DNA of 64,000 nucleotides from assembly GCA_015060555.1 (NCBI GenBank), contig SUYG01000015.1, positions 43,743-107,742 on the forward strand, in the 5' to 3' direction. The position numbers were made by a program, and so were the translations under genes. The notes under the pieces were generated by a model. It made no database searches. It was given only the letters and a program-made list of their open reading frames with translations, and was not told the DNA's origin. The stretch's first letter is position 1. Each line of letters starts with the position of its first letter. Source of the stretch: Physcousia sp015060555 (GTDB lineage: Bacteria; Bacteroidota; Bacteroidia; Bacteroidales; Bacteroidaceae). Below are positions 49,869-58,959 of this stretch, piece by piece.

Positions 49869-51198
49869 TGCTCGTATTGTCATCCTCGGCGCTGCCGAGA
49901 GTGGCGTTGGTGCAGCCGTGCTGGCCAAGAAAGAAGGCTTTGATGTGTTCGTAACCGACATGGGAAAGATCAAGCCTCATTACAAGGAGATGCTTGATGC
50001 TCATGACATCGCTTGGGAAGAGGGCCAGCACACCGAGGCCAAGGTCCTGAATGCCGACGAGGTCATCAAGAGCCCGGGTATCCCGGATACAGCACCAATG
50101 ATCAGGAAAATCAAGGATGCAGGCATCAACATCATCAGCGAGATTGAGTTTGCAGGACGTTACACTCACTCCAAGATGATCTGCATCACAGGCTCCAATG
50201 GCAAGACGACCACCACGAGCCTTATATATCATATCTTCAAGAAGGCCGGCTATGATGTCGGTCTGGCAGGAAATATTGGTCATAGTCTGGCACTGCAGGT
50301 GGCTGAGGAGCCCCATGAATACTATGTCATCGAGCTCTCCAGCTTCCAACTTGATAACATGTATGACTTCCGTGCGAACATCGCCGTGCTCCTCAATATC
50401 ACCCCCGACCACCTCGACCGTTATGATAATTGCATGCAGAACTACACGGATGCCAAGATGCGTATTCTGCAGAACCAGACGAAGGATGATGCCTTTGTGT
50501 ACTGGAATGAAGACCCCATCATCCAGCACGAATTGGAGAAGTACCATATCGAGAGCCGTATGTGCCCCTTCAGCATCATCAAGAAGGAAGGCATGATTGG
50601 TTATATCGCCGATGGCGAGTATCACATCGAGCGTCCTACGCCTTTCAACATGGAACAGGAGTCCTTGGCGCTCTCCGGCAAGCATAATATGTACAACTCA
50701 CTTGCCGCAGGCATCGCTGCCGACCTTAGCGGTATCTCTAACGATGTCATCCGCGAGAGCCTGAGCGATTTCGAGGGCGTTGAGCATCGCTTGGAGTTCA
50801 CTTGCAAAGTGCATGGCGTAACCTTCATCAATGACTCCAAGGCTACGAATGTCGATGCCTGCTGGTATGCGCTGGAGAGCATGACACAGCCCACCATCCT
50901 CATCCTCGGAGGCTTGGACAAGGGCAACGACTACAGTGCCATCAAGGACTTGGTGCTACAGAAGTGCAAGGGTCTTGTTTTCCTCGGTGTCGATAACCGC
51001 AAGCTGCACGAATTCTTCGACCCTCTGGGCCTCCCGACTGTTGAGACACACAGCATGAAAGACTGTGTCAAGGCCTGCTACCAGATGGCAGCGCCTGGCG
51101 ACACCGTTCTGCTCTCACCCTGCTGCGCCAGCTTCGACCTCTTCAAGAATATGGAGGACCGCGGCGAGCAGTTCAAGAGCCTCGCCCGTGCCCTTTGA
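49783..51198 (+). CDS. murD: UDP-N-acetylmuramoyl-alanine-D-glutamate ligase
   Basis: 471 aa. The core begins at residue 30 (ARIVILGAAESGVGAAVLAKK), whereas usual MurD proteins start within a few residues of this motif. Residues 1-29 (including STPLPHRERPEGG) are encoded by the MITE-like element, and start codons exist only there (ATG at 49783 and 49795). ATP site GSNGKTTTTSLIYHI; other blocks are ELSSFQLDNMYDF, NITPDHLDRYDN, FINDSKATNVDACWYAL and LSPCCASFDLFKNMEDRG. It adds D-glutamate to UDP-MurNAc-L-Ala. Spacing to ftsW is 46 bases. Confidence 0.95.
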   Translation: MNHTMNNKETNSQVVSTPLPHRERPEGGSARIVILGAAESGVGAAVLAKKEGFDVFVTDMGKIKPHYKEMLDAHDIAWEEGQHTEAKVLNADEVIKSPGIPDTAPMIRKIKDAGINIISEIEFAGRYTHSKMICITGSNGKTTTTSLIYHIFKKAGYDVGLAGNIGHSLALQVAEEPHEYYVIELSSFQLDNMYDFRANIAVLLNITPDHLDRYDNCMQNYTDAKMRILQNQTKDDAFVYWNEDPIIQHELEKYHIESRMCPFSIIKKEGMIGYIADGEYHIERPTPFNMEQESLALSGKHNMYNSLAAGIAADLSGISNDVIRESLSDFEGVEHRLEFTCKVHGVTFINDSKATNVDACWYALESMTQPTILILGGLDKGNDYSAIKDLVLQKCKGLVFLGVDNRKLHEFFDPLGLPTVETHSMKDCVKACYQMAAPGDTVLLSPCCASFDLFKNMEDRGEQFKSLARAL

Positions 51199-51244
51199 AA
51201 AGTGATAATTGTAAATTGTCAAATCGTATAACCGTCAGATCCCG

Positions 51245-52453
51245 ATGACTCTACCCAACAAAAACGTCAATCTCGGTAATCTCTTCGAAGGCGACAAGGT
51301 CCTTTGGATGGTGCTGTTCTTCCTGTGTATTATCTCCATCCTTGAAGTCTATAGTGCTTCCAGCAACATGACCTTTGAGAAAGGGGCCTACTGGAGCCCT
51401 GTCCTCAAACATGGCATGTACCTATGCTTAGGTGTGGGGATTACGTGGGTCATACATCGCATTCACTGCCGCTACTTCGGGTGGATTGTCATCATCGGTC
51501 CCATCCTGAGTATCCTCCTGCTCTTGGCTGCCTTGCTGTCCTCTGGCAGTCTCAATGACACAAACCGTTGGCTGAGTGTCGGTGGCTTCTCCTTCCAGCC
51601 TTCCGAGATTGCCAAGGGGTCGTTGGTCGTGGTCGTAGCATGGTTGCTCAGCGTCATGCGTGACGAGAAGGGAGCCACCATGGCGGCTTTCAAGTGGATT
51701 CTGGGTGTCACCATCATCATCTGTGGCCTGATTGTCAAAGAGAACCTTTCCACGGCGCTCTTCACCTTTATTGTCATCTTGATGATGATGATCGTGGGCA
51801 ATGTACCTTGGAAGCCCCTCAGTGCGCTCATCGGAATGCTCGTTATTGCCGGTTCCATCGGCTATTCTGTACTGGCTTTCACACCGGATTCCACGCTGGA
51901 GCAGGCCAGCAAGCTACCTGGCATGAAGCGTCTGACGACTTGGGCACACCGTGTCCGCAATCACACCGAGGTTCCTGCCGATCCTTTGGAGTACGACCTC
52001 AATACGAATCCTCAGATTACACAGGCACATATCGCTGTTGCCACCAGTGGCATTATCGGTTGCGGTCCTGGCAATTCCAAGGTTCGCGACTTCTTGCCAC
52101 AGGCTTACTCCGACTTTATCTTTGCTATCATCTTAGAGGAGCTGGGGCTCATTGGTGGCCTCTTTGTCCTCATGCTCTATATTACGCTGCTCTATCGAGC
52201 GGCGCGCATCGCCAGTCGATGTGAAAAGAACTTCCCGGCGTTCTTGATTTTAGGACTGTCATTGCTCATCGTCACCCAGGCGCTCATCAACATGATGGTG
52301 GCCGTCGGGCTCTTCCCTGTGACGGGTCAGCCACTGCCTCTTGTCAGTCGTGGCGGCTCTTCCATCATGGTCAACTGTGCTTACATTGGTATGATGTTAT
52401 CTATCAGTCGCTCAGCCCGTCAGAACGCGGATTTATCGACTTCTGCTATCTAA
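51245..52453 (+). CDS. ftsW: Peptidoglycan glycosyltransferase FtsW (SEDS family)
   Basis: 402 aa with about ten membrane segments. SEDS features include LEVYSASSNMTF, NDTNRWLSVGGFSFQPSEIAKGSLVV (catalytic-loop region), a large periplasmic loop with HIAVATSGIIGCGPGNSK, SDFIFAIILEELGLIGG, and PLPLVSRGGSSIMVNCAYIGM. It polymerises glycan at the septum with FtsI. The usual position in the Bacteroidetes dcw order is between murD and murG. Confidence 0.95.
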   Translation: MTLPNKNVNLGNLFEGDKVLWMVLFFLCIISILEVYSASSNMTFEKGAYWSPVLKHGMYLCLGVGITWVIHRIHCRYFGWIVIIGPILSILLLLAALLSSGSLNDTNRWLSVGGFSFQPSEIAKGSLVVVVAWLLSVMRDEKGATMAAFKWILGVTIIICGLIVKENLSTALFTFIVILMMMIVGNVPWKPLSALIGMLVIAGSIGYSVLAFTPDSTLEQASKLPGMKRLTTWAHRVRNHTEVPADPLEYDLNTNPQITQAHIAVATSGIIGCGPGNSKVRDFLPQAYSDFIFAIILEELGLIGGLFVLMLYITLLYRAARIASRCEKNFPAFLILGLSLLIVTQALINMMVAVGLFPVTGQPLPLVSRGGSSIMVNCAYIGMMLSISRSARQNADLSTSAI

Positions 52454-52518
52454 AGCAGAAAATAACAGGCATTCCTGAAAAAAACATCGCAAGACGTTCA
52501 TCATAAGAGATTTATTTG

Positions 52519-52526
52519 TATTTTTG
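52519..52526 (+). promoter_or_regulatory. Promoter -7 element before murG
   Basis: TATTTTTG, 20 bases before the murG start, in the 93-base gap after ftsW. It suggests an internal promoter that splits the dcw cluster. Confidence 0.55.
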
Positions 52527-52546
52527 CACCAAAATTTAAACCCATA

Positions 52547-53656
52547 ATGAATCAACCCCTTAGAGTCATCGTCAGTGGAGGCGGCACAGGCGGCCACATC
52601 TTCCCTGCACTCAGCATCGCCAACGCCATCAAGGCGTTGCAGCCCGATGCCAAGATTCTCTTTGTTGGCGCTGAAGGACGCATGGAAATGCAGCGTGTTC
52701 CGGCTGCCGGTTACGAGATTATTGGACTGCCCATTGCCGGTTTCGACCGCAAGCATTTGTGGCGCAACATCAGCGTCATCTGGAAGATTTGGAAGAGTCG
52801 CCGTATGGCACGGCGTGTCATCAAGGATTTCCAGCCTATGGTGGCTGTGGGCGTTGGTGGCTATGCCAGCGGTCCTACGCTGAACATGGCAGCCTCCATG
52901 GGCATTCCCACACTTATTCAGGAGCAGAACTCCTATGCCGGTGTCACCAACAAGTTGCTGGCAAAGTCTGCAAAGAAGATCTGCGTGGCCTATGAGGGAA
53001 TGGAGCGTTTCTTTCCTAAGGATAAGATTATGCTCACGGGAAATCCTGTCCGTCAGGCGCTCCTCGAATGCAAGCTCACCCGTGCCGAGGCTGTAACGAA
53101 GCTCGGCTTCAACCCGATTCGTCCGGTCGTACTCATCATTGGCGGCAGCCTAGGTGCTCTCACGATCAATGAGAGTGTCTTGAACAACCTTCAGCGCATT
53201 GCTGACAGCAAGGTTCAGTTCATCTGGCAGACGGGAGGCTACTATTTTGAAGATATCAAGCGCAAGCTGGCAGAGCAGGGCTGTCCTGCCAACCTGAAGG
53301 TCACCGATTTCATCCAGCGCATGGATGAGGCCTATCGTGCCGCCGACCTCGTGGTCAGCCGTGCTGGTGCCAGCAGCATCTCGGAACTCTGCCTTCTGGG
53401 CAAGCCCTCCATTCTCGTTCCATCGCCCAATGTGGCCGAGGACCATCAGACACACAATGCGATGGCATTGGTCAACAGGGATGCAGCCCTCCTGGTGCGT
53501 GATGCTGAGGCTCGCGAACAGCTCATCCCCACAGCACTTACCCTTGCAGCCGATGACGCCACCCTCAAGCGCTTAGGCGACAATGCCGCGGCCATGGGTC
53601 TGCCCGACTCGGCACAGGTGATTGCCAAGGAAGTCATCAAACTCACTAACCCATAA
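52547..53656 (+). CDS. murG: UDP-GlcNAc:lipid I N-acetylglucosaminyltransferase
   Basis: 369 aa. SGGGTGGHIFPALSIANAI is the N-terminal glycine-rich loop. AVGVGGYASGP, EQNSYAGVTNKLLAK, LIIGGSLGALTINE and VVSRAGASSISELCLLGKPSILVPSP are GT28 family signatures. It converts lipid I to lipid II at the cytoplasmic membrane. Its start lies just after an internal promoter motif. Confidence 0.97.
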   Translation: MNQPLRVIVSGGGTGGHIFPALSIANAIKALQPDAKILFVGAEGRMEMQRVPAAGYEIIGLPIAGFDRKHLWRNISVIWKIWKSRRMARRVIKDFQPMVAVGVGGYASGPTLNMAASMGIPTLIQEQNSYAGVTNKLLAKSAKKICVAYEGMERFFPKDKIMLTGNPVRQALLECKLTRAEAVTKLGFNPIRPVVLIIGGSLGALTINESVLNNLQRIADSKVQFIWQTGGYYFEDIKRKLAEQGCPANLKVTDFIQRMDEAYRAADLVVSRAGASSISELCLLGKPSILVPSPNVAEDHQTHNAMALVNRDAALLVRDAEAREQLIPTALTLAADDATLKRLGDNAAAMGLPDSAQVIAKEVIKLTNP

Positions 53657-53698
53657 GTCCCATAATTCTCATAAGCCCAATAGACCCAATAGCCCTAT

Positions 53699-55072
53699 AT
53701 GATTAAGATAATATCTTCTGTCTATTTCGTTGGTATCGGTGGCATCGGCATGAGCGCCATTGCCCGCTACTATTTGCAGCGCGGCCTCGTTGTGGCAGGC
53801 TACGACCGCACACCCAGTGCGCTGACGCGCGACCTTGAGCGCGAAGGTGCCCTCGTTCACTACGAGGACAGCGTAGCGGCTATCCCCGAGCCTTGTCGCG
53901 ACCCGCAGACAACATTGGTGATCTACACCCCCGCCATTCCCGAGAGCCACAGCGAGCTGCAGTTCTTCCGTGCCGGAGGTTTCGACATCCAGAAGCGGGC
54001 ACAGGTGTTGGGCACCCTTACCCACGACCATAAAGCTCTCTGTGTGGCTGGCACTCACGGCAAGACCACTACCAGCAGCATGACAGCACATCTGCTTCAT
54101 CAGAGCCGTGTCGATTGCAACGCTTTCCTAGGTGGCATCACCAAGAACTACGGCACCAATTACATTCTGGCGCCCGACAGCGACTATGTGGTCATTGAGG
54201 CCGATGAGTTCGACCGCTCCTTCCATTGGCTGGCTCCTTATGCTACCGTCATCACTGCCACAGACCCCGACCACCTCGACATCTATGGCACTGAGGAGGC
54301 TTATCTGGAGAGCTTCCGCCACTACACAGAACTGATTCGTCCCCAGGGCTTCCTGGTGATGCATACGGGTCTGAAGATGCGTCCCAACGTGCAGACGGGC
54401 GTGACCACCTATACCTACTCCCGCTGCGAGGGCGACTTTCATGCTGAGAACATCCGCATCGGTGGCGGCGAGATCACGTTCGACCTTGTGTCGCCTTTGG
54501 GCCATATCGCCGACATTCAGCTGGGCGTGCCTGTGAGTGTCAATATCGAGAATGGCATCGCCGCTATGGCTTTGGCTCAGATTGCGGGCCTTGGTGCCGA
54601 CGAGATACGTCGCGGTATGGCTTCCTTCCGTGGTGTGGAGCGTCGTTTCGACTTCCGTGTCAAGAACGAGCGTAAGGCGTATCTCAGTGACTATGCCCAC
54701 CACCCCGAGGAGTTGCGCAAATGCATCGAGAGCATCCGCGAGGTGTATGCCGGCAAGCGTATCGTGGGCATCTTCCAGCCCCACCTCTACACCCGCACTC
54801 GCGACTTCTACCATGAATTTGCCGATGCCCTCTCGCTGCTCGACGAGGTCGTCCTCACCGAGATCTACCCTGCTCGCGAAGCTCCCATCCCGGGCGTCAC
54901 CAGTCAGCTCATTCTCGATAACCTGCGTCCGGGGGTGCAGGGGCGTCTGATTCGCAAGGCCGACGTCTTGGATGTCGTCCGCCACGCAGACTTCGATGTC
55001 CTCATGACACTCGGTGCCGGCGATCTTGAGGACTACTCTGCCGACATCGCTAAAATCGTTGAAACCCTCTAA
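53699..55072 (+). CDS. murC: UDP-N-acetylmuramate-L-alanine ligase
   Basis: 457 aa. FVGIGGIGMSAIARYYL is the N-terminal Rossmann motif. The ATP site is AGTHGKTTTSSMTAHLL. EADEFDRSFHWLAP, TDPDHLDIYG and YAHHPEELRKCIESI with FQPHLYTRTRDF are Mur-ligase blocks of MurC. It adds L-alanine to UDP-MurNAc. The 42-base spacer before it contains CCCAATAG-like repeated words. Confidence 0.96.
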   Translation: MIKIISSVYFVGIGGIGMSAIARYYLQRGLVVAGYDRTPSALTRDLEREGALVHYEDSVAAIPEPCRDPQTTLVIYTPAIPESHSELQFFRAGGFDIQKRAQVLGTLTHDHKALCVAGTHGKTTTSSMTAHLLHQSRVDCNAFLGGITKNYGTNYILAPDSDYVVIEADEFDRSFHWLAPYATVITATDPDHLDIYGTEEAYLESFRHYTELIRPQGFLVMHTGLKMRPNVQTGVTTYTYSRCEGDFHAENIRIGGGEITFDLVSPLGHIADIQLGVPVSVNIENGIAAMALAQIAGLGADEIRRGMASFRGVERRFDFRVKNERKAYLSDYAHHPEELRKCIESIREVYAGKRIVGIFQPHLYTRTRDFYHEFADALSLLDEVVLTEIYPAREAPIPGVTSQLILDNLRPGVQGRLIRKADVLDVVRHADFDVLMTLGAGDLEDYSADIAKIVETL

Positions 55073-55128
55073 CCCCTCACCCCTCTCAACCCTAATCCCT
55101 CACCCCTCACCCCTAACCCCTCCCCCTT
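55073..55128 (+). repeat. Heptamer repeats CCCTCAC/CCCTAAC before ftsQ
   Basis: The whole 56-base murC-ftsQ spacer consists of about eight C-rich 7-base words (CCCCTCA, CCCTCTC, ACCCTAA). Confidence 0.85.
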
Positions 55129-55860
55129 ATGTGGAAGACCCTCACAAAAATATGCATCCTTTTAGGTGTAACAGGCTATCTCATCTACGCCGTTGTCGCC
55201 TTCAATAAGACCGACGAGAGCAAGGTCTGTACCGGGCTGGACATCATCGTCAATGACAAGGACTCCACGGGCTTCGTCAACGAGAATGAAGTGCGTGAGT
55301 TGCTGGTGAACAACAAACTCTTCCCCGAGGGCAAGGCACAGAAGGACATCGACTTGGTGAAGATGGAGCAGGTGCTCAAGGCCAGTCCCTATATTGATGA
55401 GGCCCTCTGTTACAAGGCCTCCGACGGTCGCATGACGATTCAGGTGACGCCGCGCATCCCCGTGCTCCATGTGCTCAACCAGGCTGGTGAGGACTTCTAC
55501 ATAGACAACCGGGGAGGCATCATGCCGCGTGGACATCACCACATCAACCTCATCGTGATGACGGGGCACGTGAATAAGAAGACGGCCGGGCCGCTCTATT
55601 CCTCGCTGGGTGTGGCACTCAACAAAGACACCTTCTGGAACCGTCAGATACAGGAAATTTACGTCACACAGGGCGGCGAGCTGGAGCTCACGCCGAGCGT
55701 AGGTAACCATATCATTCAGCTGGGCGACACCTCGCACCTCAGCGACAAGCTCAGCCGCATGAAGACCTTCTACGCCGAGGGATTGGGCAAGGCTGGGTGG
55801 AATCGCTATAAGACCATCAACCTGAAATTCAGCAATCAGGTCATCTGCACCAGACGCTGA
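55129..55860 (+). CDS. ftsQ: Cell division protein FtsQ
   Basis: 243 aa with one N-terminal membrane segment (ICILLGVTGYLIYAVVAF). A short POTRA-like region follows (GFVNENEVRELLVNNKLFPEGKAQKDIDLVKMEQVL, then SPYIDEALCYK), and then the beta domain ending in GLGKAGWNRYKTINLKFSNQVICTRR. Position between murC and ftsA confirms it. FtsQ links FtsL/FtsB-type proteins to the divisome. Confidence 0.9.
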   Translation: MWKTLTKICILLGVTGYLIYAVVAFNKTDESKVCTGLDIIVNDKDSTGFVNENEVRELLVNNKLFPEGKAQKDIDLVKMEQVLKASPYIDEALCYKASDGRMTIQVTPRIPVLHVLNQAGEDFYIDNRGGIMPRGHHHINLIVMTGHVNKKTAGPLYSSLGVALNKDTFWNRQIQEIYVTQGGELELTPSVGNHIIQLGDTSHLSDKLSRMKTFYAEGLGKAGWNRYKTINLKFSNQVICTRR

Positions 55861-55934
55861 TGATGTCTTTCCATCTTTCAATTTCTCAATTTTTCAATCT
55901 TTCAAAGTCTCAATATTTCATTATTATATAAGTT
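55861..55934 (+). repeat. TTTCAAT/CTCAATT heptamers before ftsA
   Basis: The spacer contains TTTCAAT, TTCTCAA, TTTTTCAA and CTTTCAAAG words with approximate 7-8 base phase. Confidence 0.75.
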
Positions 55935-57329
55935 ATGGGAGTAGAAAAGAACATCGTTGTCATTGAGCTCGGGTCATCGTCCGTACGAGCTATGATGGGG
56001 CAGAAGAAGCCCGACGGGAGCCTTCAGATTGTTGGCCTCGAGAAAGAGTATGCGCCGGACAGCATTCACAAGGGTGTGGTCTATAACATCGATAAAACGG
56101 TGCAGGCCATCGCCGCAGTCATCAAACGCCTCGAAGAGCGACACAAGGTCTTTATCAACAAAGTCTATGTCGGAGTGACGGGACAGTCGCTCCGTACCGT
56201 CGGCAACATCGTCAAGCGACAGCTCGACGTGAAGGTGGCCATCAACGAGGAAATCATGGACGCTCTCAAGGATGAGAACCGCATGCAGCCCTATCCCAAC
56301 GCAGAAATCCTCGATTTCATCCCCCAGGAGTACCGCGTAGGCAGCCATCTCACGACAGATCCCGTGGGCATCATGGCCGACCACATCGAGGGATGCTACA
56401 AGAACATCGTGGCCCGCAGGACACTCTGTGAAAACCTGCGCCGCTGCCTGGAAGGGGCAAAGCTCGAACCCTACGACTTCTTTATCTCACCGCTCCTGCT
56501 TTCCAGCTATCTGCTCACCGATCCCGAGAAGCGCTCGGGATGTGCACTCGTTGATTTCGGTGCTGAGACAACCACCGTCACCATCTACGAGAAGAACATC
56601 CTGCGCCACCTCGTTGTCATCCCGCTCGGCGGCGACAACATCACGACAGACATTGCTACCCTCTTCCACATCGAGCGCGAGGAGGCCGAGATGCTCAAGC
56701 GCACACACGGCTTCGCCTATACCGACGAGAGCGAGGACTTGGAACAGCAGACTATCAACATCAGCAACGACCGCCAGATCGACAAGAAGCGCCTCCTCAG
56801 CATCATCGAGGCTCGCCAGCAGGAAATCCTCGAAAACGTCTGGGAGCAGGTCAAGAACTATTCCGACCGCCTACTCTCTGGCATCATCTTCACAGGTGGC
56901 GCTGCCAATATGCGTCAGTTGGAGACGGCTTTCGTCAAGTACCACCACTTTGACAAGGTCAAGACACGTCTGATGCCAGCCGTCGCAGAGTTTTCCACCA
57001 ACCTGCGCCTCGATCCGCAGACCACAACCCTGGCTACCCTCATCGCCATGCTCCGTCGAGGCGACGAAGCCTGCACCAGCGAGCGACCTGTCGAACCGGG
57101 ACTCTTCGATCCCGCACGTGAGGAACCTGTCATCCCCATCGCCAGCACCAAGGAAGAGGGCGTGGTCATGCAACCCAAGCCCGAGCAGCCCGAGGAGACG
57201 ACGCCCCCCGAACAGCCTGAAGAATCCAAACCCGAGAAGCCGAAGAAGGAGAAGAAAGGCCCAGGCGCTTTCTCCAAGGTGGGAGCGTGGTTCAGGAATC
57301 TCGCCAGCGACCTGGTCGAGGAAAAGTAG
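55935..57329 (+). CDS. ftsA: Cell division protein FtsA
   Basis: 464 aa actin-like membrane tether of FtsZ. The phosphate-1 motif is VIELGSSSVRAMMG, the 1C subdomain follows, and ALVDFGAETTTVTIY and FTGGAANMRQLE are nucleotide-binding motifs. After a Pro/Glu-rich linker (residues 385-430) the protein ends in an amphipathic helix (FSKVGAWFRNLASDLVEEK) that should bind the membrane. The linker is long compared with E. coli FtsA. Confidence 0.95.
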   Translation: MGVEKNIVVIELGSSSVRAMMGQKKPDGSLQIVGLEKEYAPDSIHKGVVYNIDKTVQAIAAVIKRLEERHKVFINKVYVGVTGQSLRTVGNIVKRQLDVKVAINEEIMDALKDENRMQPYPNAEILDFIPQEYRVGSHLTTDPVGIMADHIEGCYKNIVARRTLCENLRRCLEGAKLEPYDFFISPLLLSSYLLTDPEKRSGCALVDFGAETTTVTIYEKNILRHLVVIPLGGDNITTDIATLFHIEREEAEMLKRTHGFAYTDESEDLEQQTINISNDRQIDKKRLLSIIEARQQEILENVWEQVKNYSDRLLSGIIFTGGAANMRQLETAFVKYHHFDKVKTRLMPAVAEFSTNLRLDPQTTTLATLIAMLRRGDEACTSERPVEPGLFDPAREEPVIPIASTKEEGVVMQPKPEQPEETTPPEQPEESKPEKPKKEKKGPGAFSKVGAWFRNLASDLVEEK

Positions 57330-57395
57330 TTCCCCTTTAGGAATCTTTCCATGTTTCAATTTCTCAATTTCTCAATCTCTCAATAGACTCATTCC
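57330..57395 (+). repeat. TTTCAATT/TCTCAAT heptamers before ftsZ
   Basis: Words TTTCAAT, TTCTCAA, TTTCTCAA and TCTCTCAA are repeated upstream of the ftsZ start, close in sequence to the ftsA spacer. Confidence 0.75.
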
Positions 57396-58733
57396 ATGGC
57401 AGAAGAATATAACAACGAGGCTGGCGGCATTCAGTTCAATCTCAAGGTCAGCAACCCCAGCATCATCAAGGTGGTGGGCGTAGGCGGCGGTGGAGGCAAC
57501 GCCGTAACGCACATGTTCAACGAAGGCATCCATGATGTCACCTATGTGCTTTGTAACACAGATAGTAAGGCGCTCACCGACTCTCCGGTGCCCATGAAAC
57601 TGCAGATGGGCGAGGGACTCGGTGCTGGCAACCGTCCCGAGGTGGGCCGCCAGGCGGCTCTCGACTCCCTCCCTCAGATTCGGGAACTCTTCACCGACGG
57701 CACCCGCATGGCCTTCATCACCGCTGGCATGGGAGGTGGCACCGGCACCGGCGCAGCGCCCATTGTGGCTCAGTGTGCCCGCGAGCTGGACATCCTCACC
57801 GTAGGTATCGTCACCATCCCCTTCCGCTTCGAAGGACATAAGAAAATCGACCAGGCACTCGACGGTGTCGAGGAGATGAGCAAGCACGTGGATGCACTCC
57901 TCGTCATCAACAACGAACGCCTGCGCGAGATATACCCCGAGCTCACGGTTCTCAACGGCTTTGCCAAGGCCGATGACACCCTCAGCATCGCCGCCAAGAG
58001 CATCGCCGAGATCATCACCATGCGAGGCATCATCAACCTCGACTTCCAGGATGTCAAGACGGTCCTCAAGGACGGTGGCGTGGCCATCATGTCCACGGGC
58101 TACGGCGAAGGCGAGAACCGCGTCACCAAGGCTTTCCAGGAAGCTCTCCACAGCCCCCTGCTGAACAACAACGATATCTTCAACTCCAAGAAGGTGCTCT
58201 TCTACATCACCTTCAGTCGCAACGACCAGAACAACCAGCTCACGATGGAGGAGATGAACGAGGTCAACGACTTCATGAGCAAGTTCAATCAGGACAGCGT
58301 GGAGACCAAGTGGGGTATGGGCACCGACGACAGTCTCGGCGACAAGGTGAAGATCACCCTCCTCGCCTCTGGCTTTGGGCTCCAGAATGTGCCCAGCATG
58401 CAGGACCGCATGGCCAAGCTCACCCGCGAGGAAGAAGAACGCGAGCGTCAGCGCGAGGAGGAACTCGAAGAGAAAGGACAGCGTCGCGAACAGTTCTACG
58501 GCACCGACGACAACAAACCCCAAAAGCCCCGCCGCCAGATCTTCATCTTCAACGAGAACGACCTCGACAACGACGACATCATCTCCATGGTGGAATCCAC
58601 GCCGACTGTTGATCGCAAGAAGGATGAGCTTCGCCGTATCCAGGAGAAGTCCAACCGCGAGACCAACGACGAGAAGGCAGCACCCGCTGCCGATGCCTCT
58701 GAAGACGGCCTCGCCTTCACCATCACCTTCTAA
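57396..58733 (+). CDS. ftsZ: Cell division GTPase FtsZ
   Basis: 445 aa tubulin-like protein forming the Z ring. The GTP-binding loop is GMGGGTGTGAAPI, preceded by VVGVGGGGGNAVTHM. The T7 loop region contains NLDFQDVKTVLKDGGVAIMSTGYGEGENR. From about residue 340 a charged, coiled, probably flexible C-terminal tail follows (ERERQREEELEEK, then KPRRQIFIFNENDLDNDD). It ends in LAFTITF, with no E. coli-type terminal peptide that I can recognise. It closes the dcw cluster and is followed by a terminator. Confidence 0.97.
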   Translation: MAEEYNNEAGGIQFNLKVSNPSIIKVVGVGGGGGNAVTHMFNEGIHDVTYVLCNTDSKALTDSPVPMKLQMGEGLGAGNRPEVGRQAALDSLPQIRELFTDGTRMAFITAGMGGGTGTGAAPIVAQCARELDILTVGIVTIPFRFEGHKKIDQALDGVEEMSKHVDALLVINNERLREIYPELTVLNGFAKADDTLSIAAKSIAEIITMRGIINLDFQDVKTVLKDGGVAIMSTGYGEGENRVTKAFQEALHSPLLNNNDIFNSKKVLFYITFSRNDQNNQLTMEEMNEVNDFMSKFNQDSVETKWGMGTDDSLGDKVKITLLASGFGLQNVPSMQDRMAKLTREEEERERQREEELEEKGQRREQFYGTDDNKPQKPRRQIFIFNENDLDNDDIISMVESTPTVDRKKDELRRIQEKSNRETNDEKAAPAADASEDGLAFTITF

Positions 58734-58759
58734 TCAGACTCGTTCCCTCCCATTCTGAT

Positions 58760-58800
58760 AGAGCAGGTTGCCAGCATCCCTGGCAGCCTGCTCTATTTTT
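58760..58800 (+). terminator. Terminator after ftsZ
   Basis: AGAGCAGG-T-TGCCAG pairs with CTGGCA-G-CCTGCTCT around a CATCC loop, followed by ATTTTTCC. Confidence 0.9.
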
Positions 58801-58841
58801 CCTTGCATGGTGCAACAGCCTTCGCAGCTTGCTCCTCACGT

Positions 58842-58930
58842 GAGTTCCACCGGTGGAACTCGTCATAAGACCAAGCTCTTCTCGTCATAAGACTAAGCCC
58901 TTCTCGCCATAAGAGCATGGTCTTACGGCA
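58842..58930. repeat. Four 22-bp palindromic units downstream of ftsZ
   Basis: A perfect 20-base palindrome GAGTTCCACCGGTGGAACTC is followed by AAGACCAAGCTCTT, AAGACTAAGCCCTT and AAGAGCATGGTCTT. Dyad centres fall at 58851.5, 58873.5, 58895.5 and 58917.5, exactly 22 apart. It lies between the ftsZ terminator and the end of the convergent NlpC/P60 gene. Confidence 0.85.
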
Positions 58931-58959
58931 TGAAGAGTTATTGTTTCAGTGAGGGGGAT

